64,000 nucleotides of DNA from Candidatus Heimdallarchaeota archaeon (GCA_019057815.1 JAHLWR010000017.1:1-64000), one strand, 5' to 3'; shown: positions 18,252 to 34,071, counted from the stretch's first letter. Numbers and translations are program-made. Notes: a model not told the origin generated them from the letters alone.

Positions 18252-19178
18252 TTGAGCGAACCCATTAGTATAACTATAGAATATATGTGCAACTTATGCC
18301 AAAAAATAAGGTTAACTATTATACCTAAAGTTTTGCAACCAAAAATGAATTCTGCAGGATATGTTGAAATTATAGACGTTCATAATTGCAAGGATGACCA
18401 AATGAAAGCAAGCATTCTTTTTATTGACACTTCCTACACCGTTAGATCTCAAGTATTAGTTAACCCTATTGGAACGAAAAAAGAAAAGAAAAAGCCAGCT
18501 TTTGATTTAGGGATACCATCGCCAAAAGCTACAGCCTTACCAATACAAACAATAAATCCTATTAGAGAGCTTGATCAACCCTATTTAACAAAAATGATAA
18601 TTAATGATAATCTAAGGCAACACATCTATAAATATGAGGTTCTCAAAGAGGGAAAGAATCTTTCACGGAAATCCCCCCTTGGTTTTATAAAAATTAAAGC
18701 TACTTTTTCAACAAAAATATCGAATAACATCGTTCAACAATGGTTAGACAAAGTAGCTAAAATACTGGAGTCCATAACCATGTTTGACGAAGGGATGTTG
18801 AGTTATCTTTGTGATTATCTTACTGATAGAATCCACAAAAGACCTTCAAAACAAGAAATAACGGAATTAGAAGTGTTATTAAACTCAAGTTATACTTTCC
18901 CAAAAGCTACTTTGGATCAGAATGAAATTCTGAATCTTGGAGATGATTGGATTAATCTAATTAAGAATCTGAGTAAAGATGAGATGAAGATGTACAGTTT
19001 CATAACAAAAACCAGTTCAAACAATGTGAAAATGACAACTCTTGGTCTTTATATTGAAATCTTAGAAAAAATTAGTATGTCAATTACATTTTCTCAATTT
19101 ATGTCTGCAATGGCTAGTTTGCTACTAAACAAATATATCTCTCTTGAAAAAATAAGTTTTATAACAATAAAAGAGTAA
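18252..19178 (+). CDS. Hypothetical protein with an N-terminal CxxC motif
   Basis: A 308-residue protein beginning with TTG. Residues 12-15 (CNLC) and HNC near 45 could form a small zinc site in a beta-rich N-terminal domain (residues 1-75). A Pro/Lys-rich linker (about 78-105) and a helical C-terminal part follow (WLDKVAKILESI, EILEKISMSITF). I recognise no family. The N-terminal part recalls domains that sense signals next to GTPase systems, but this is only an impression. Confidence 0.55.
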   Translation: MSEPISITIEYMCNLCQKIRLTIIPKVLQPKMNSAGYVEIIDVHNCKDDQMKASILFIDTSYTVRSQVLVNPIGTKKEKKKPAFDLGIPSPKATALPIQTINPIRELDQPYLTKMIINDNLRQHIYKYEVLKEGKNLSRKSPLGFIKIKATFSTKISNNIVQQWLDKVAKILESITMFDEGMLSYLCDYLTDRIHKRPSKQEITELEVLLNSSYTFPKATLDQNEILNLGDDWINLIKNLSKDEMKMYSFITKTSSNNVKMTTLGLYIEILEKISMSITFSQFMSAMASLLLNKYISLEKISFITIKE

Positions 19179-19196
19179 AATGGTGCATATCTATAT

Positions 19197-20381
19197 CTAG
19201 TCCATGCTATATGTTCCGTAAAAAGCTAGAATAGAATAAATCGCCGCACCTTTCCATATAGTTTCTTCATCAACATCAAATTTAGGATGATGGTGAGGAT
19301 GAATTATGCCCTTTTCCTCATTATACAACCCTAAGGCAATGAAAACACCTTTTGTTCGTTCTTGATAAAATGAAAAATCTTCTCCTCCTAATGAAAGATT
19401 AACTTCCGCGACTGGTCCTATAGATTCCAGTATTTTCATTGCATTTTCTGTTGTTTGAGGATCGTTAACAGTTGGGGGGTAGTGAATTTTATCAAATTCA
19501 ACAGAACATTCGCATCTCCAAGCGCGACTGTATCCTTCAGCAATCTCTGTTATACGTTTGACTATATAATCTCTAACCTCATTATTAAAAGTCCTGAATG
19601 TTCCTTTCAATAAAGCCTCAGGAGGAATAATATTAAATGCATCACTTCCTTTGAAAACTGGTGATGTTATTACTACGTGTTCAATAGGATTTATTTCTCT
19701 GGAAACTATTTTCTGTATAGCATTATAAATGTCTACAAGAACAGATGTAGGATCAAAAGTTTGATGAGGACTTGCAGCATGACCTCCTTTACCTTTGATT
19801 GTTATTGTAAATTTATCAGAAGAAGCTAAAATTGGTCCTTTTCGGGAGCCAATTATCCCAGAAGGGAGTTCTTGCCAAACATGAAGACCAAAAATAGCGT
19901 CAACATCATCCAGATGACCATCTTCTATAATCTTAAGTGCTCCTCCACCTCCTTCTTCAGCAGGTTGGAAAATGAATTTAACTTTGCCAGTAAGGTTATC
20001 TCGATATTTCCTAATTATTCTAGCTGCAGTCAAAAGGGAAGCTGTATGAACATCATGTCCACAGGCATGCATTTTTCCTATGTTTTTGCTTTTATATGGA
20101 ACATCATTTTCTTCTGTTAAATTTAATGCGTCTATATCTGCTCTTAATGCTATTGTTTTCCCTTCTTTTTTCCCTTCTAAAATCGCAATAACGCCTGTTT
20201 TTGCAGATCTTTGAGTTTCATAGCCCATTGTTTTTAATTCATTCTCTATATATTGAGCTGTCTTTTCTTCTTCAAATCCTATTTCCGGATACATGTGAAT
20301 ATGTCTTCTTGCATCTATAAGATATGATTCTAATGATTTAGCTTCAGCAATAAGTTTATGTTTCAATTCCTCAAATTCCAT
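19197..20381 (-). CDS. M20 family amidohydrolase (HipO/IAA-amino-acid-hydrolase-like)
   Basis: A 394-residue zinc-dependent amidase/peptidase of the M20D group, which removes acyl or aminoacyl groups from amides. Metal-site motifs are HACGHDVHTASLL near 104-116, FQPAEEGGGGA near 148 and LHVWQELPSG near 171. GGEDFSFYQ near 342 and the HHHPKFDVDE end follow. Length is typical and there is no signal peptide, so it is cytoplasmic. The physiological substrate cannot be predicted. Confidence 0.92.
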   Translation of the reverse strand: MEFEELKHKLIAEAKSLESYLIDARRHIHMYPEIGFEEEKTAQYIENELKTMGYETQRSAKTGVIAILEGKKEGKTIALRADIDALNLTEENDVPYKSKNIGKMHACGHDVHTASLLTAARIIRKYRDNLTGKVKFIFQPAEEGGGGALKIIEDGHLDDVDAIFGLHVWQELPSGIIGSRKGPILASSDKFTITIKGKGGHAASPHQTFDPTSVLVDIYNAIQKIVSREINPIEHVVITSPVFKGSDAFNIIPPEALLKGTFRTFNNEVRDYIVKRITEIAEGYSRAWRCECSVEFDKIHYPPTVNDPQTTENAMKILESIGPVAEVNLSLGGEDFSFYQERTKGVFIALGLYNEEKGIIHPHHHPKFDVDEETIWKGAAIYSILAFYGTYSMD

Positions 20382-20523
20382 GTTTGAAAGTTTTTTTACT
20401 GTTTTTTGTATCTTTCGATTGTTTTATGATTAGTTAATTGGATCTCATAGAATATTCGTTTCGTAAGGTTTGACAATATGTCAAAAAAAGACCCAATCAT
20501 AATAACTTTGCTTGAAAAACGAA

Positions 20524-20548
20524 ATTAGAGAAAAAGATAAACTCTAAT
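20524..20548 (+). promoter_or_regulatory. Inverted repeat upstream of a TATA box
   Basis: ATTAGAG and CTCTAAT are perfect 7-base arms with an 11-base spacer. They end 10 bases before the TATA element TTTTTATA (20558-20565) that drives the giant membrane protein gene. The position just upstream of box A suits an activator or repressor site. Confidence 0.4.
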
Positions 20549-20557
20549 CAGATAATC

Positions 20558-20565
20558 TTTTTATA
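20558..20565 (+). promoter_or_regulatory. TATA box of the giant membrane protein gene
   Basis: TTTTTATA is centred about 27-30 bases before ATG 20592, so the message is probably leaderless or nearly so. This supports the chosen start. Confidence 0.45.
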
Positions 20566-20591
20566 GAACCTATAGTATATTATTAAGATGG

Positions 20592-27191
<6,600 letters not shown>

Positions 27192-27297
27192 TGAGATAAT
27201 AAGCATTGATATTATTACCACTGTTATCCTATGATTTTTCTTGTTTATTGACATTACAAATTATTAATAAAGACGTTTGTGGCTATTTGTTATAGAA

Positions 27298-29421
27298 ATG
27301 GCTGAACTACATGGCATCGTTAAAGGAATGGATTGTGCTTCTTGTCAGACTAAAATAGTTAAAAACTTAGAAAAAACTCTAGGTGTGAAATCTGTCAAAC
27401 TCAGCCTTGTATCAACAAAAATCAAAATCGAATATGATGAAACAAAACTTGATGACAAAGTGCTAAAGAAGAATATCAAAAAGATGGGGTATGAATATAA
27501 GGCTGATTATCAAAGAAGTGGTTTTTTTAATTTAAAGGAAAACAAGAAAATTATCTATGCCTTAATAGGAACTCTTTTTCTAACATTAACTTTATTCAGC
27601 AAGTTTACATCTTTTCCTGAATATTCTATCAAATTGATTCCCAATTTTCCCATACCTATTTTTCCACTTATTACCATTTTAATTGGAGGGGTTCCTGTCT
27701 TTGTACATGCTTTTGCGTCTATTAGAGCATTAACAATAGACATAGATCTTCTAATGGTAATTGCGATTTTTGGTGCAGCATTAATTGGAGAATGGGAAGA
27801 AGCTGCGGAGATTGTTATTTTATTTTCGGTAGCTGAACTAATTGAAGCTTATACCTTGGATAAAGCTCGGAATTCAATTAGAGAACTAATGGACTTAACT
27901 CCTCCAACAGCTATAAAGTTAATCAAAGGAAAAAAACACTCTGTGGTTCCTGTTGAAGATCTGATTGTAGGTGATAGAATCAGCGTAAAACCTGGGGGAA
28001 AAATACCAGTTGATGGTAAAATTGAGTGGGGATCATCAAATATAGATCAAAGTACAATAACTGGTGAATCCAAACCTTCAGAAAAACGTGTGGGGGATAA
28101 AGTATTTGCAGGGACAATAAATCTAGAAGGCTATCTCATTATCAGAGCAACAAGTATGTATAATGAGACTACATTATCAAGAATAATAAAATTAGTAGAG
28201 GACGCAGAGAGTAAGAAAGCGAAAGCTGAACAATTTGTACAAGTTTTTGCAAAGTATTATACTCCTATAATGGTTCTAGTTGCAATCTTAATCACTTTCA
28301 TTCCTGTTGTCATTTTTAGTCAAGATTTCAATGTGTGGATTTATCGAAGTTTAGTCACTTTAGTAGTAGCATGCCCTTGTGCTCTTGTTCTATCTACACC
28401 AATAACAGTCGTAACTGCAATAACTAGAGCCTCAAAAAGAGGTGCCTTAATTAAAGGAGGTCAGTATCTTGAAGCTCTTTCAAAAATATCGGTATTAGCT
28501 ATTGATAAAACGGGTACACTTACACTTGGAAAGTTGAAAGTCTATAAAGTTGAAGCATTAAATAAATTTCCAGAGGAAGAACTGTTAATAATATCAAAAA
28601 ACCTTGAAAAACATTCAGAACATCTGATAGCAAAAGCAATAGTGAACTATTGTGATGAGATGAATGTTAGAGATTTAGCTTTTGATGAAGTGCAAATTTT
28701 TGCGGGAAAGGGTATTAAAGGTGTTATAGGCGATGATCAATACTACATCGGTAATTCTACCCTAGCTTTGGAAGCTATACGAGACAATATACATCTAGAT
28801 TGCGATGAAACTGAAAGCGTTGTAAGTTATGTGATAAAAAATAAAAGAGTCGTAGGACATTTTCATCTGTCCGATGAATTGAGAAAGGAATCAAAAAGTG
28901 TTATTAATTACATAAAGAAAGCTGGAATTGATAACATCTATATGTTGACTGGGGATAATGCTGAAATAGCTTCAACAATAGCTAGAGATTTAAAAATCGA
29001 TTATCACGCTGAACTTCTACCTGAAAACAAGATTGAAATTGTAGAAAAATTAAGATCTGAACATGGTTCTATAGCTTTTATAGGAGATGGAATCAATGAT
29101 GCTCCTGCATTAGCTACAGCCGATGTTTCAATTGCCATGGCGCATTCTGATACAGCTGTTGCAATCGAGACTGCTGATATAGTGTTAGCCTCAAATGATT
29201 TAGGTGTTTTACCATATCTTTTTGTTCTTAGTACACAAACTCGGAATACGATTAAAATTAATATAGCAGTTTCACTGATAATAAAACTTGTTTTCTTTGT
29301 TTTAGTTTTCTTTGATATCACTCAACTTTGGATGGCTGTCTTATTTGGTGATATGGGCGCTTCTTTGTTAGTAATTCTAAATGCAATGAGAGTAGGGAGA
29401 CAAAAAATATTTTTAAGTTAA
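27298..29421 (+). CDS. P1B-2-type heavy-metal-transporting ATPase (Zn/Cd/Pb)
   Basis: A 707-residue metal-exporting P-type ATPase. It has an N-terminal HMA domain with GMDCASC (C13, C16), CPC in the membrane (about 359-361), phosphorylated Asp in DKTGTLT (about 403), MLTGDN, and GDGINDAPALA (about 597). The last helices read N-x7-K (NIAVSLIIK) and then DMG, the signature of Zn/Cd/Pb pumps rather than copper pumps. The usual SEHP motif reads SEHL here. A TTG at 27277 is also in frame, but the ATG at 27298 gives the normal N-terminus. Confidence 0.93.
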   Translation: MAELHGIVKGMDCASCQTKIVKNLEKTLGVKSVKLSLVSTKIKIEYDETKLDDKVLKKNIKKMGYEYKADYQRSGFFNLKENKKIIYALIGTLFLTLTLFSKFTSFPEYSIKLIPNFPIPIFPLITILIGGVPVFVHAFASIRALTIDIDLLMVIAIFGAALIGEWEEAAEIVILFSVAELIEAYTLDKARNSIRELMDLTPPTAIKLIKGKKHSVVPVEDLIVGDRISVKPGGKIPVDGKIEWGSSNIDQSTITGESKPSEKRVGDKVFAGTINLEGYLIIRATSMYNETTLSRIIKLVEDAESKKAKAEQFVQVFAKYYTPIMVLVAILITFIPVVIFSQDFNVWIYRSLVTLVVACPCALVLSTPITVVTAITRASKRGALIKGGQYLEALSKISVLAIDKTGTLTLGKLKVYKVEALNKFPEEELLIISKNLEKHSEHLIAKAIVNYCDEMNVRDLAFDEVQIFAGKGIKGVIGDDQYYIGNSTLALEAIRDNIHLDCDETESVVSYVIKNKRVVGHFHLSDELRKESKSVINYIKKAGIDNIYMLTGDNAEIASTIARDLKIDYHAELLPENKIEIVEKLRSEHGSIAFIGDGINDAPALATADVSIAMAHSDTAVAIETADIVLASNDLGVLPYLFVLSTQTRNTIKINIAVSLIIKLVFFVLVFFDITQLWMAVLFGDMGASLLVILNAMRVGRQKIFLS

Positions 29422-29469
29422 AAGATTAAATTAATAAATTCCTCAAAATATAGAAGAATGTGAAGTGAA

Positions 29470-31329
29470 ATGAGCAAGACAGATAAATCTGTTTCAAAAA
29501 TAATGCTATATATATTCATCTTAGTGTTAGTAATTTCATCAATCTTTGCAGTAACGATGTTTGGACCCCGTCCTGACACAGAAAGAAGCTTGTTTACATT
29601 AACCTTGAGACATTATACTAGAGGCTATGAACCACTATATTACAGTGATTATGCCTTGACAATAGTTCAAGATCTTAGAGAGATAGGGATTGATGCAGAA
29701 GAAATAGCAATGGACTATGCAACATATCTAGAAACTGTTGTAAATGACAGAAACTTCGATTTAGCGATTTTAGAGGTAGAAGGTGAAACAGCTCCACATT
29801 TAGAACAATTATTTGGAGAAAAAGCGTCACTCAACTTGTTTAATTTTGTAAACAAACTTGACGATGGTTTACTTTCAAACCTTACAAAAGAAATATCCAT
29901 GGAACTAAATTATAATACTCGAATTTCTCTTTACCATGACTTACAAGCTCATATAATGAGTAATATTGTCCCCATGGTACCTTTGTTTACTCCAGTAAGA
30001 TCCTACGCTTTCTGGGATAATCTAATGGGTTTCTCAGCGGAGCTTGGACTATCCAACAGCCTGCCTTATATGTCTTTTTCAGGAATTCATGAAGGACAAG
30101 AATCTACTGATAATCTGAAAATTGGTGTTAGTAGATGGTTTACATTAAACCCAATAAGGAGCACATTGAATACTGAAAAACTGTTCCTTTCTTTAATTAT
30201 GGATAAATTGATTGCAGTTGATGCTGAAAGCAAAATTTCAAATAATGGATTAATAAATTATTGGGAATATTTGAATGATACAACATTACTCTTACGTTTA
30301 AGGCAAAATGTTATCTGGCAAAACGATGTTGATGAAATATTTACAGATGTACCATTTACATCAAATGATACTGCTTTCACATTAGAATTGTTGAGAGATG
30401 TTGCATCCAACCTTAATTACGGTATGTACAGCTGGATTAAAGGATATGAAGTTCTTAATTCTACTGATATAAAAATCTACATAGATGGAAACGCTACCAC
30501 AACTCAAAATGAACCATACGCATTTGCTCTAGAAGATTTATCTGTTTATCCCTTACCTGACCATTATTTAAATGTCAGCTCATCGGTAGCAGACGTAGTT
30601 CTATCCAGTGAATGGAGCAAATACAGTAGTAATCCGATTGGTACAGGTAAATATCAAGTAAACTTTGAAGAAGCAGTATCAGAATATTATCTTGAACTTG
30701 ATAAATTTATAAACTGGCACGAAACCGGTGTTTTACCAAGTACTCCTGTGAATTTACAATTCGATAAAATAATGGCAAATACTTATACTGACACCTACTC
30801 TTTAGGTCTTGATTTGGAAGCTGGAATAGTAATTGACTTTGGAGATTTTGGAAGAGATCCATCTTCTATTAAGAATACAATCTCAAGTGATAATATCTTA
30901 ACTGATTATGCAAAAGAGAATTCAATTATCTTCCTCGCTTTTAATTTAAACAACCCTAATTTTGGTGGGGAGTTAAATTATGAACCAAGCACTGATGAAG
31001 GAATGTCAAAAGCTCTTGCGATGAGAAAGGCAATTGCTAGTATTATTGATAAAGTAAAAATGAATGGAATTCTTCATAATTCAATTTACAATACTACTGA
31101 TTCTCCAGTATCTATGTATCACACAGATTACTATTATAGTGGAGTTCAAAAGTATCCATATAATATTCAATCCGCTGTGAATTACATAAATCTTGCTGGT
31201 CACAACGTTTCTTTACCTCAGACTACAAATACAACAGAGTCTCCTCTTACTTTTGCATGTTCTGTTATAGCCATTAGTTTTAGCTCTGCAGGAATTACGA
31301 TAATTATGCGGAAAAAGCGTAAATATTGA
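29470..31329 (+). CDS. Family 5 solute-binding protein in circularly permuted order, anchored
   Basis: A 619-residue surface protein with an N-terminal signal/anchor helix (10-30) and a C-terminal helix ending in RKKRKY. Residues 40-185 match the end of peptide-binding (SBP_bac_5) proteins: a helix then IGIDAEEIAMDYATY, FDLAILEVEG and the closing helix with IVPMVPLF. Residues 210-585 match the beginning and middle: FTLNPIRSTLN, LRLRQNVIWQ, FTSNDTAFTLE, MRKAIASIID (about 517) and QSAVNYINLAG (about 567). The two parts together make one full domain in swapped order. No permease or ATPase genes adjoin. The ligand is unknown. Confidence 0.75.
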   Translation: MSKTDKSVSKIMLYIFILVLVISSIFAVTMFGPRPDTERSLFTLTLRHYTRGYEPLYYSDYALTIVQDLREIGIDAEEIAMDYATYLETVVNDRNFDLAILEVEGETAPHLEQLFGEKASLNLFNFVNKLDDGLLSNLTKEISMELNYNTRISLYHDLQAHIMSNIVPMVPLFTPVRSYAFWDNLMGFSAELGLSNSLPYMSFSGIHEGQESTDNLKIGVSRWFTLNPIRSTLNTEKLFLSLIMDKLIAVDAESKISNNGLINYWEYLNDTTLLLRLRQNVIWQNDVDEIFTDVPFTSNDTAFTLELLRDVASNLNYGMYSWIKGYEVLNSTDIKIYIDGNATTTQNEPYAFALEDLSVYPLPDHYLNVSSSVADVVLSSEWSKYSSNPIGTGKYQVNFEEAVSEYYLELDKFINWHETGVLPSTPVNLQFDKIMANTYTDTYSLGLDLEAGIVIDFGDFGRDPSSIKNTISSDNILTDYAKENSIIFLAFNLNNPNFGGELNYEPSTDEGMSKALAMRKAIASIIDKVKMNGILHNSIYNTTDSPVSMYHTDYYYSGVQKYPYNIQSAVNYINLAGHNVSLPQTTNTTESPLTFACSVIAISFSSAGITIIMRKKRKY

Positions 31330-31537
31330 GGTTAACTCGACGAATAAAATCGTAGAATTAAGGTATTTTTAATGATTCAAAGTAGAATAGAAGAAAGTAC
31401 AAAAATTGTAAGAGAAGAATCTTTTGAAAAACAAAGGAGAGTCATACGTAAAAGAGCCTTAAAATGAAAATGCATCGAAAATAATGGCTAATATAGGTTA
31501 GTAGTAGAAAAAAGTTTAAATAGTTATCACGTGTAAG
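31330..31537. other. Intergenic sequence before the RNA candidate
   Basis: No coding frame is supported. The right end contains a promoter-like AAAAAAGTTTAAATAG at about 31508-31523, described separately. Confidence 0.4.
31513..31523 (+). promoter_or_regulatory. Box A promoter of the structured RNA candidate
   Basis: TTTAAATA (31515-31522), preceded by an A/G-rich element like a TFB site, would place transcription start near 31542. That is just at the left edge of the folded region, and no start codon with a reading frame follows. Confidence 0.45.
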
Positions 31538-31862
31538 CTTTATTTGGTGGATAAAGGGATTCAAGAAATATTGAAGCAAGGAAATGTAAACTGAACAGAA
31601 GGCTGTGCGAAAGCAATCCGATACTCACTCTCCTTCCATGGAGCGTGAAGGAACTTGGTTGACATTTTAAATGGTTTGAACCCCTTTTAGGCTTTTGGAT
31701 AGACCTCCTAAAAGCCGTAATCCCCAGAACCAAACGAAAGTTTGGAACAGATTTCTAGTTCTAAACCAGAAATCTGTCAGAACCCCCAACCAAAAACTAG
31801 GTCAAGAGTGTCGTGTAAGAAAATCCCCTCTGTTCAGGCATTAATTCCTTGCAAAAAGCACT
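31538..31862 (+). ncRNA. Candidate structured RNA with RNase P-like pseudoknot topology
   Basis: About 320 bases with many paired elements and no coding frame. Helix a: 31556-31561 with 31822-31827 (GGGATT/AATCCC). Hairpin b: 31560-31575. Helix c: AATG plus CTGAACAG (31583-31598) with CTGTTCAG-G-CATT (31830-31842). Helix c crosses helix a, making a pseudoknot ordered like P2, P3 and P4 of RNase P RNA. Further hairpins are 31606-31615 (GAAA loop), 31631-31652, 31684-31714, 31730-31745 (GAAA loop) and a perfect 10-base stem at 31747-31777. AAGGAAA after hairpin b recalls conserved region I. Length suits archaeal RNase P RNA, but conserved regions II-V are not convincing. Confidence 0.45.
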
Positions 31863-31931
31863 TTTTGTGGTTTCATTATCTGTAATTAATTTTTCCGATA
31901 TTTCCTTCAAATATATTAACAAACTTGGAAC

Positions 31932-31946
31932 TATAAGTTTTTAAAG
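31932..31946 (+). promoter_or_regulatory. Box A promoter of the S30e gene
   Basis: ATAAGTTTTTAAAG lies about 48 bases before the S30e ATG. The leader then contains AAGGTGATT (about 31979-31986), a strong ribosome-binding site 4-5 bases before the start. Confidence 0.4.
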
Positions 31947-31989
31947 CGGTTTACAACACAAAAAGTAGATATTAACTTAAGGTGATTGC

Positions 31990-32175
31990 ATGGGTCACGG
32001 ATCGCTTCAAAAGTCAGGAAAAGTTAGAAAACAAACCCCTAAAGTAACTGCCAAAGAGAGGCATAGTGCCATTCCTAGAAGAAGTCTTCGTAATAAATAT
32101 GTTAGAAGAGTTCAATTGGGCAAATATGCTGGTCAACCTTCAAGTATGGGTTCTAAACGCGTTAGAAGCAGATAA
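31990..32175 (+). CDS. rps30e: Ribosomal protein S30e
   Basis: A 61-residue, very basic small-subunit protein found in archaea and eukaryotes but not bacteria. HGSLQKSGKVRKQTPKV at residues 3-19 is the family signature, followed by the RRS-x4-YVRR segment. No ubiquitin-like N-terminal fusion is present, unlike eukaryotic FAU. The strong AAGGTGA site fixes the start. Elp3 follows in the same direction, so a shared transcript for translation functions is likely. Confidence 0.9.
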   Translation: MGHGSLQKSGKVRKQTPKVTAKERHSAIPRRSLRNKYVRRVQLGKYAGQPSSMGSKRVRSR

Positions 32176-32206
32176 TATTTTACCTATTCATTTTTCTGGT
32201 CATTAT

Positions 32207-33799
32207 ATGAATGACAGAGGTCAAGCTCTAATAGAGATTAAAAAACAGCTTATTGTACAAGGAATACAGTCATCAGAAGAGCTTGATAAAATCAAAAGGA
32301 AGATATCAAGAAAATATCATCTCAAAATCTATCCAAAGAACAGTGAGATTCTTTTCATCTGCAATGATAAGGAAAAAGAACAACTTCTACCTATTCTAAT
32401 GATAAGAAAAGTAAGAACACTTTCTGGAGTGGCTGTTGTTGCAGCAATGACTCGTCCATGGGAATGCCCTCATGGTAAATGCATTATGTGTCCAGGGGGA
32501 CCTGAAGAAGGCAAACCTCAGAGCTACACCGGTTATGAACCTACAGCAATGAGAGGAATAAGAAATAATTATGATCCTTATCTTCAAGTGCAAGATAGAG
32601 TTAAGCAACTGGAAGCTATAGGACATTCAACGGAAAAAGTTGATGTTATAGTAATGGGAGGAACCTTTACTCATCAACCATCAGATTACCAAGAGTGGTT
32701 TATTAAGAGACTATTTGATGGTCTTAATGAAGACGATGCAAGTTCTATACTTGAAGCTCATAAGAAAAATGAGACTACAACGCATCGTTGTGTGGGGTTA
32801 ACTGTGGAAACTCGCCCTGATCAGATTAATACTGAAACTATAGATAGTCTCTTGAACTACGGAGTTACTAGGTTAGAGATAGGCGTTCAAACTGTTTTTG
32901 ATGATGTTTTTGAGAAAATGAACAGGGGCCATGGTTCAAAAGAAGTGATAAACGCTTTCCAATTAATCAAGGATTCAGGTCTCAAAATAACAGCACATAT
33001 GATGCCAGGTTTACCTGGATCGAATTTAAAAAGAGATTTAGAAGCATTTTATACTCTGTTTAATGATGAAAAATATAAACCAGATGAGATTAAAATTTAT
33101 CCTACAATGGTTATACTTGGCACAAAACTATATGAAGATTACAAAAATGGGAGATATGAGCCTTTAACAAATGAGAATACTGCTTCATTAATATCAGAAA
33201 TTAAAAAACTTGTACCTCCTTATGTTAGAATAAAACGTGTACTGAGAGATATTCCAGCTCACCAAATCGCAGCTGGTCCAAATAAAAGTGATTTAAGACT
33301 TGATGCACAGCGAATTTTGCATCAAGAAGGGAAAAAATGTCGTTGTATACGTTGTAGAGAAATAGGGCATTATTTATACAAAGAAAAGGGTGATTTTGAT
33401 GCTTCTAGTATAGCTTATGTCCACAGAAGTTATGCTGCAAGTGGTGGTAGGGAACATTTCTTATCATTTGAAGAAGTTAAAAATGATGTTTTGATTGGTT
33501 TCTTAAGGTTAAGAGAACTGAGTCAAGATTTATTTAGACTTGAGTTTCAGCATGTTTCAACAATTCTAGTTAGAGAACTCCATATATATGGTGAATCACT
33601 TGCTATAAAATCGAAAGTAAAAGCAGACATTCAGTGGCAACATCGTGGATATGGTCGAGAGCTCCTTATAAAAGCAGAGGAAGTTGGGAAAGAAAAAGGA
33701 TACTCCAAGATAGCCGTTATATCAGGAATAGGTGCAAGAGAGTATTATCGGAAATTTGGTTATTCACTAGATGGATCTTATATGTCGAAGAAACTCTGA
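32207..33799 (+). CDS. elp3: Elp3, radical-SAM tRNA uridine acetyltransferase
   Basis: About 530 residues. Elp3 makes carboxymethyl-type modification at the wobble uridine of tRNA, combining a radical-SAM domain and a GNAT (KAT) domain. The iron-sulfur Cys motif is CPHGKCIMCPGG, followed by QSYTGYEPTAMRGIR, and GVTRLEIGVQT marks the barrel. The C-terminal acetyl-CoA domain has HRGYGRELL and AREYYRKFGY. The frame is open upstream into the S30e gene, but family length and the start of the conserved NSEIL region favour ATG 32207, 31 bases after S30e. Confidence 0.95.
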   Translation: MNDRGQALIEIKKQLIVQGIQSSEELDKIKRKISRKYHLKIYPKNSEILFICNDKEKEQLLPILMIRKVRTLSGVAVVAAMTRPWECPHGKCIMCPGGPEEGKPQSYTGYEPTAMRGIRNNYDPYLQVQDRVKQLEAIGHSTEKVDVIVMGGTFTHQPSDYQEWFIKRLFDGLNEDDASSILEAHKKNETTTHRCVGLTVETRPDQINTETIDSLLNYGVTRLEIGVQTVFDDVFEKMNRGHGSKEVINAFQLIKDSGLKITAHMMPGLPGSNLKRDLEAFYTLFNDEKYKPDEIKIYPTMVILGTKLYEDYKNGRYEPLTNENTASLISEIKKLVPPYVRIKRVLRDIPAHQIAAGPNKSDLRLDAQRILHQEGKKCRCIRCREIGHYLYKEKGDFDASSIAYVHRSYAASGGREHFLSFEEVKNDVLIGFLRLRELSQDLFRLEFQHVSTILVRELHIYGESLAIKSKVKADIQWQHRGYGRELLIKAEEVGKEKGYSKIAVISGIGAREYYRKFGYSLDGSYMSKKL

Positions 33800-33986
33800 A
33801 AGGATAAACATGGTAAAGATTTAAGCGTTCTATTATCTTTGTTTGTTGTTTAAATCTTATATGTTTGTAGATAATGCTTCTATTAATGGACAAATATCAT
33901 TCTATTGGTATTTTTATTTCAAATTTACTACCATTTTTCCAAAAATTCAAAAGTAGGTTGCCTGCGATTTGTGATTCAATAAAAAA

Positions 33987-34016
33987 CTAAGGTTCTAGAA
34001 TGTGACTGTACCTTAG
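33987..34016 (+). promoter_or_regulatory. Inverted repeat directly before a TATA box
   Basis: CTAAGGT and ACCTTAG form perfect 7-base arms around 16 bases. Two bases later comes TTTATATT (34019-34026), the probable box A of the regulator gene that starts at 34072. The placement fits autoregulation by that HTH protein or control by another factor. Confidence 0.45.
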
Positions 34017-34071
34017 AATTTATATTTGTTCAAATCATAAATTAATTAAGCGATTACATCAAGGTGACACT

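Noticed and set aside
31538-31862. SRP RNA as the identity of the structured region
   Set aside because: The helix 8 signature (GGAA loop with an AGCAG internal loop) is missing and the UGUAAAC-like bases are not placed between helices 3 and 4.
32066-32206. Earlier start for Elp3 inside the S30e gene
   Set aside because: It would overlap S30e out of frame by 110 bases and add residues not expected in the family.
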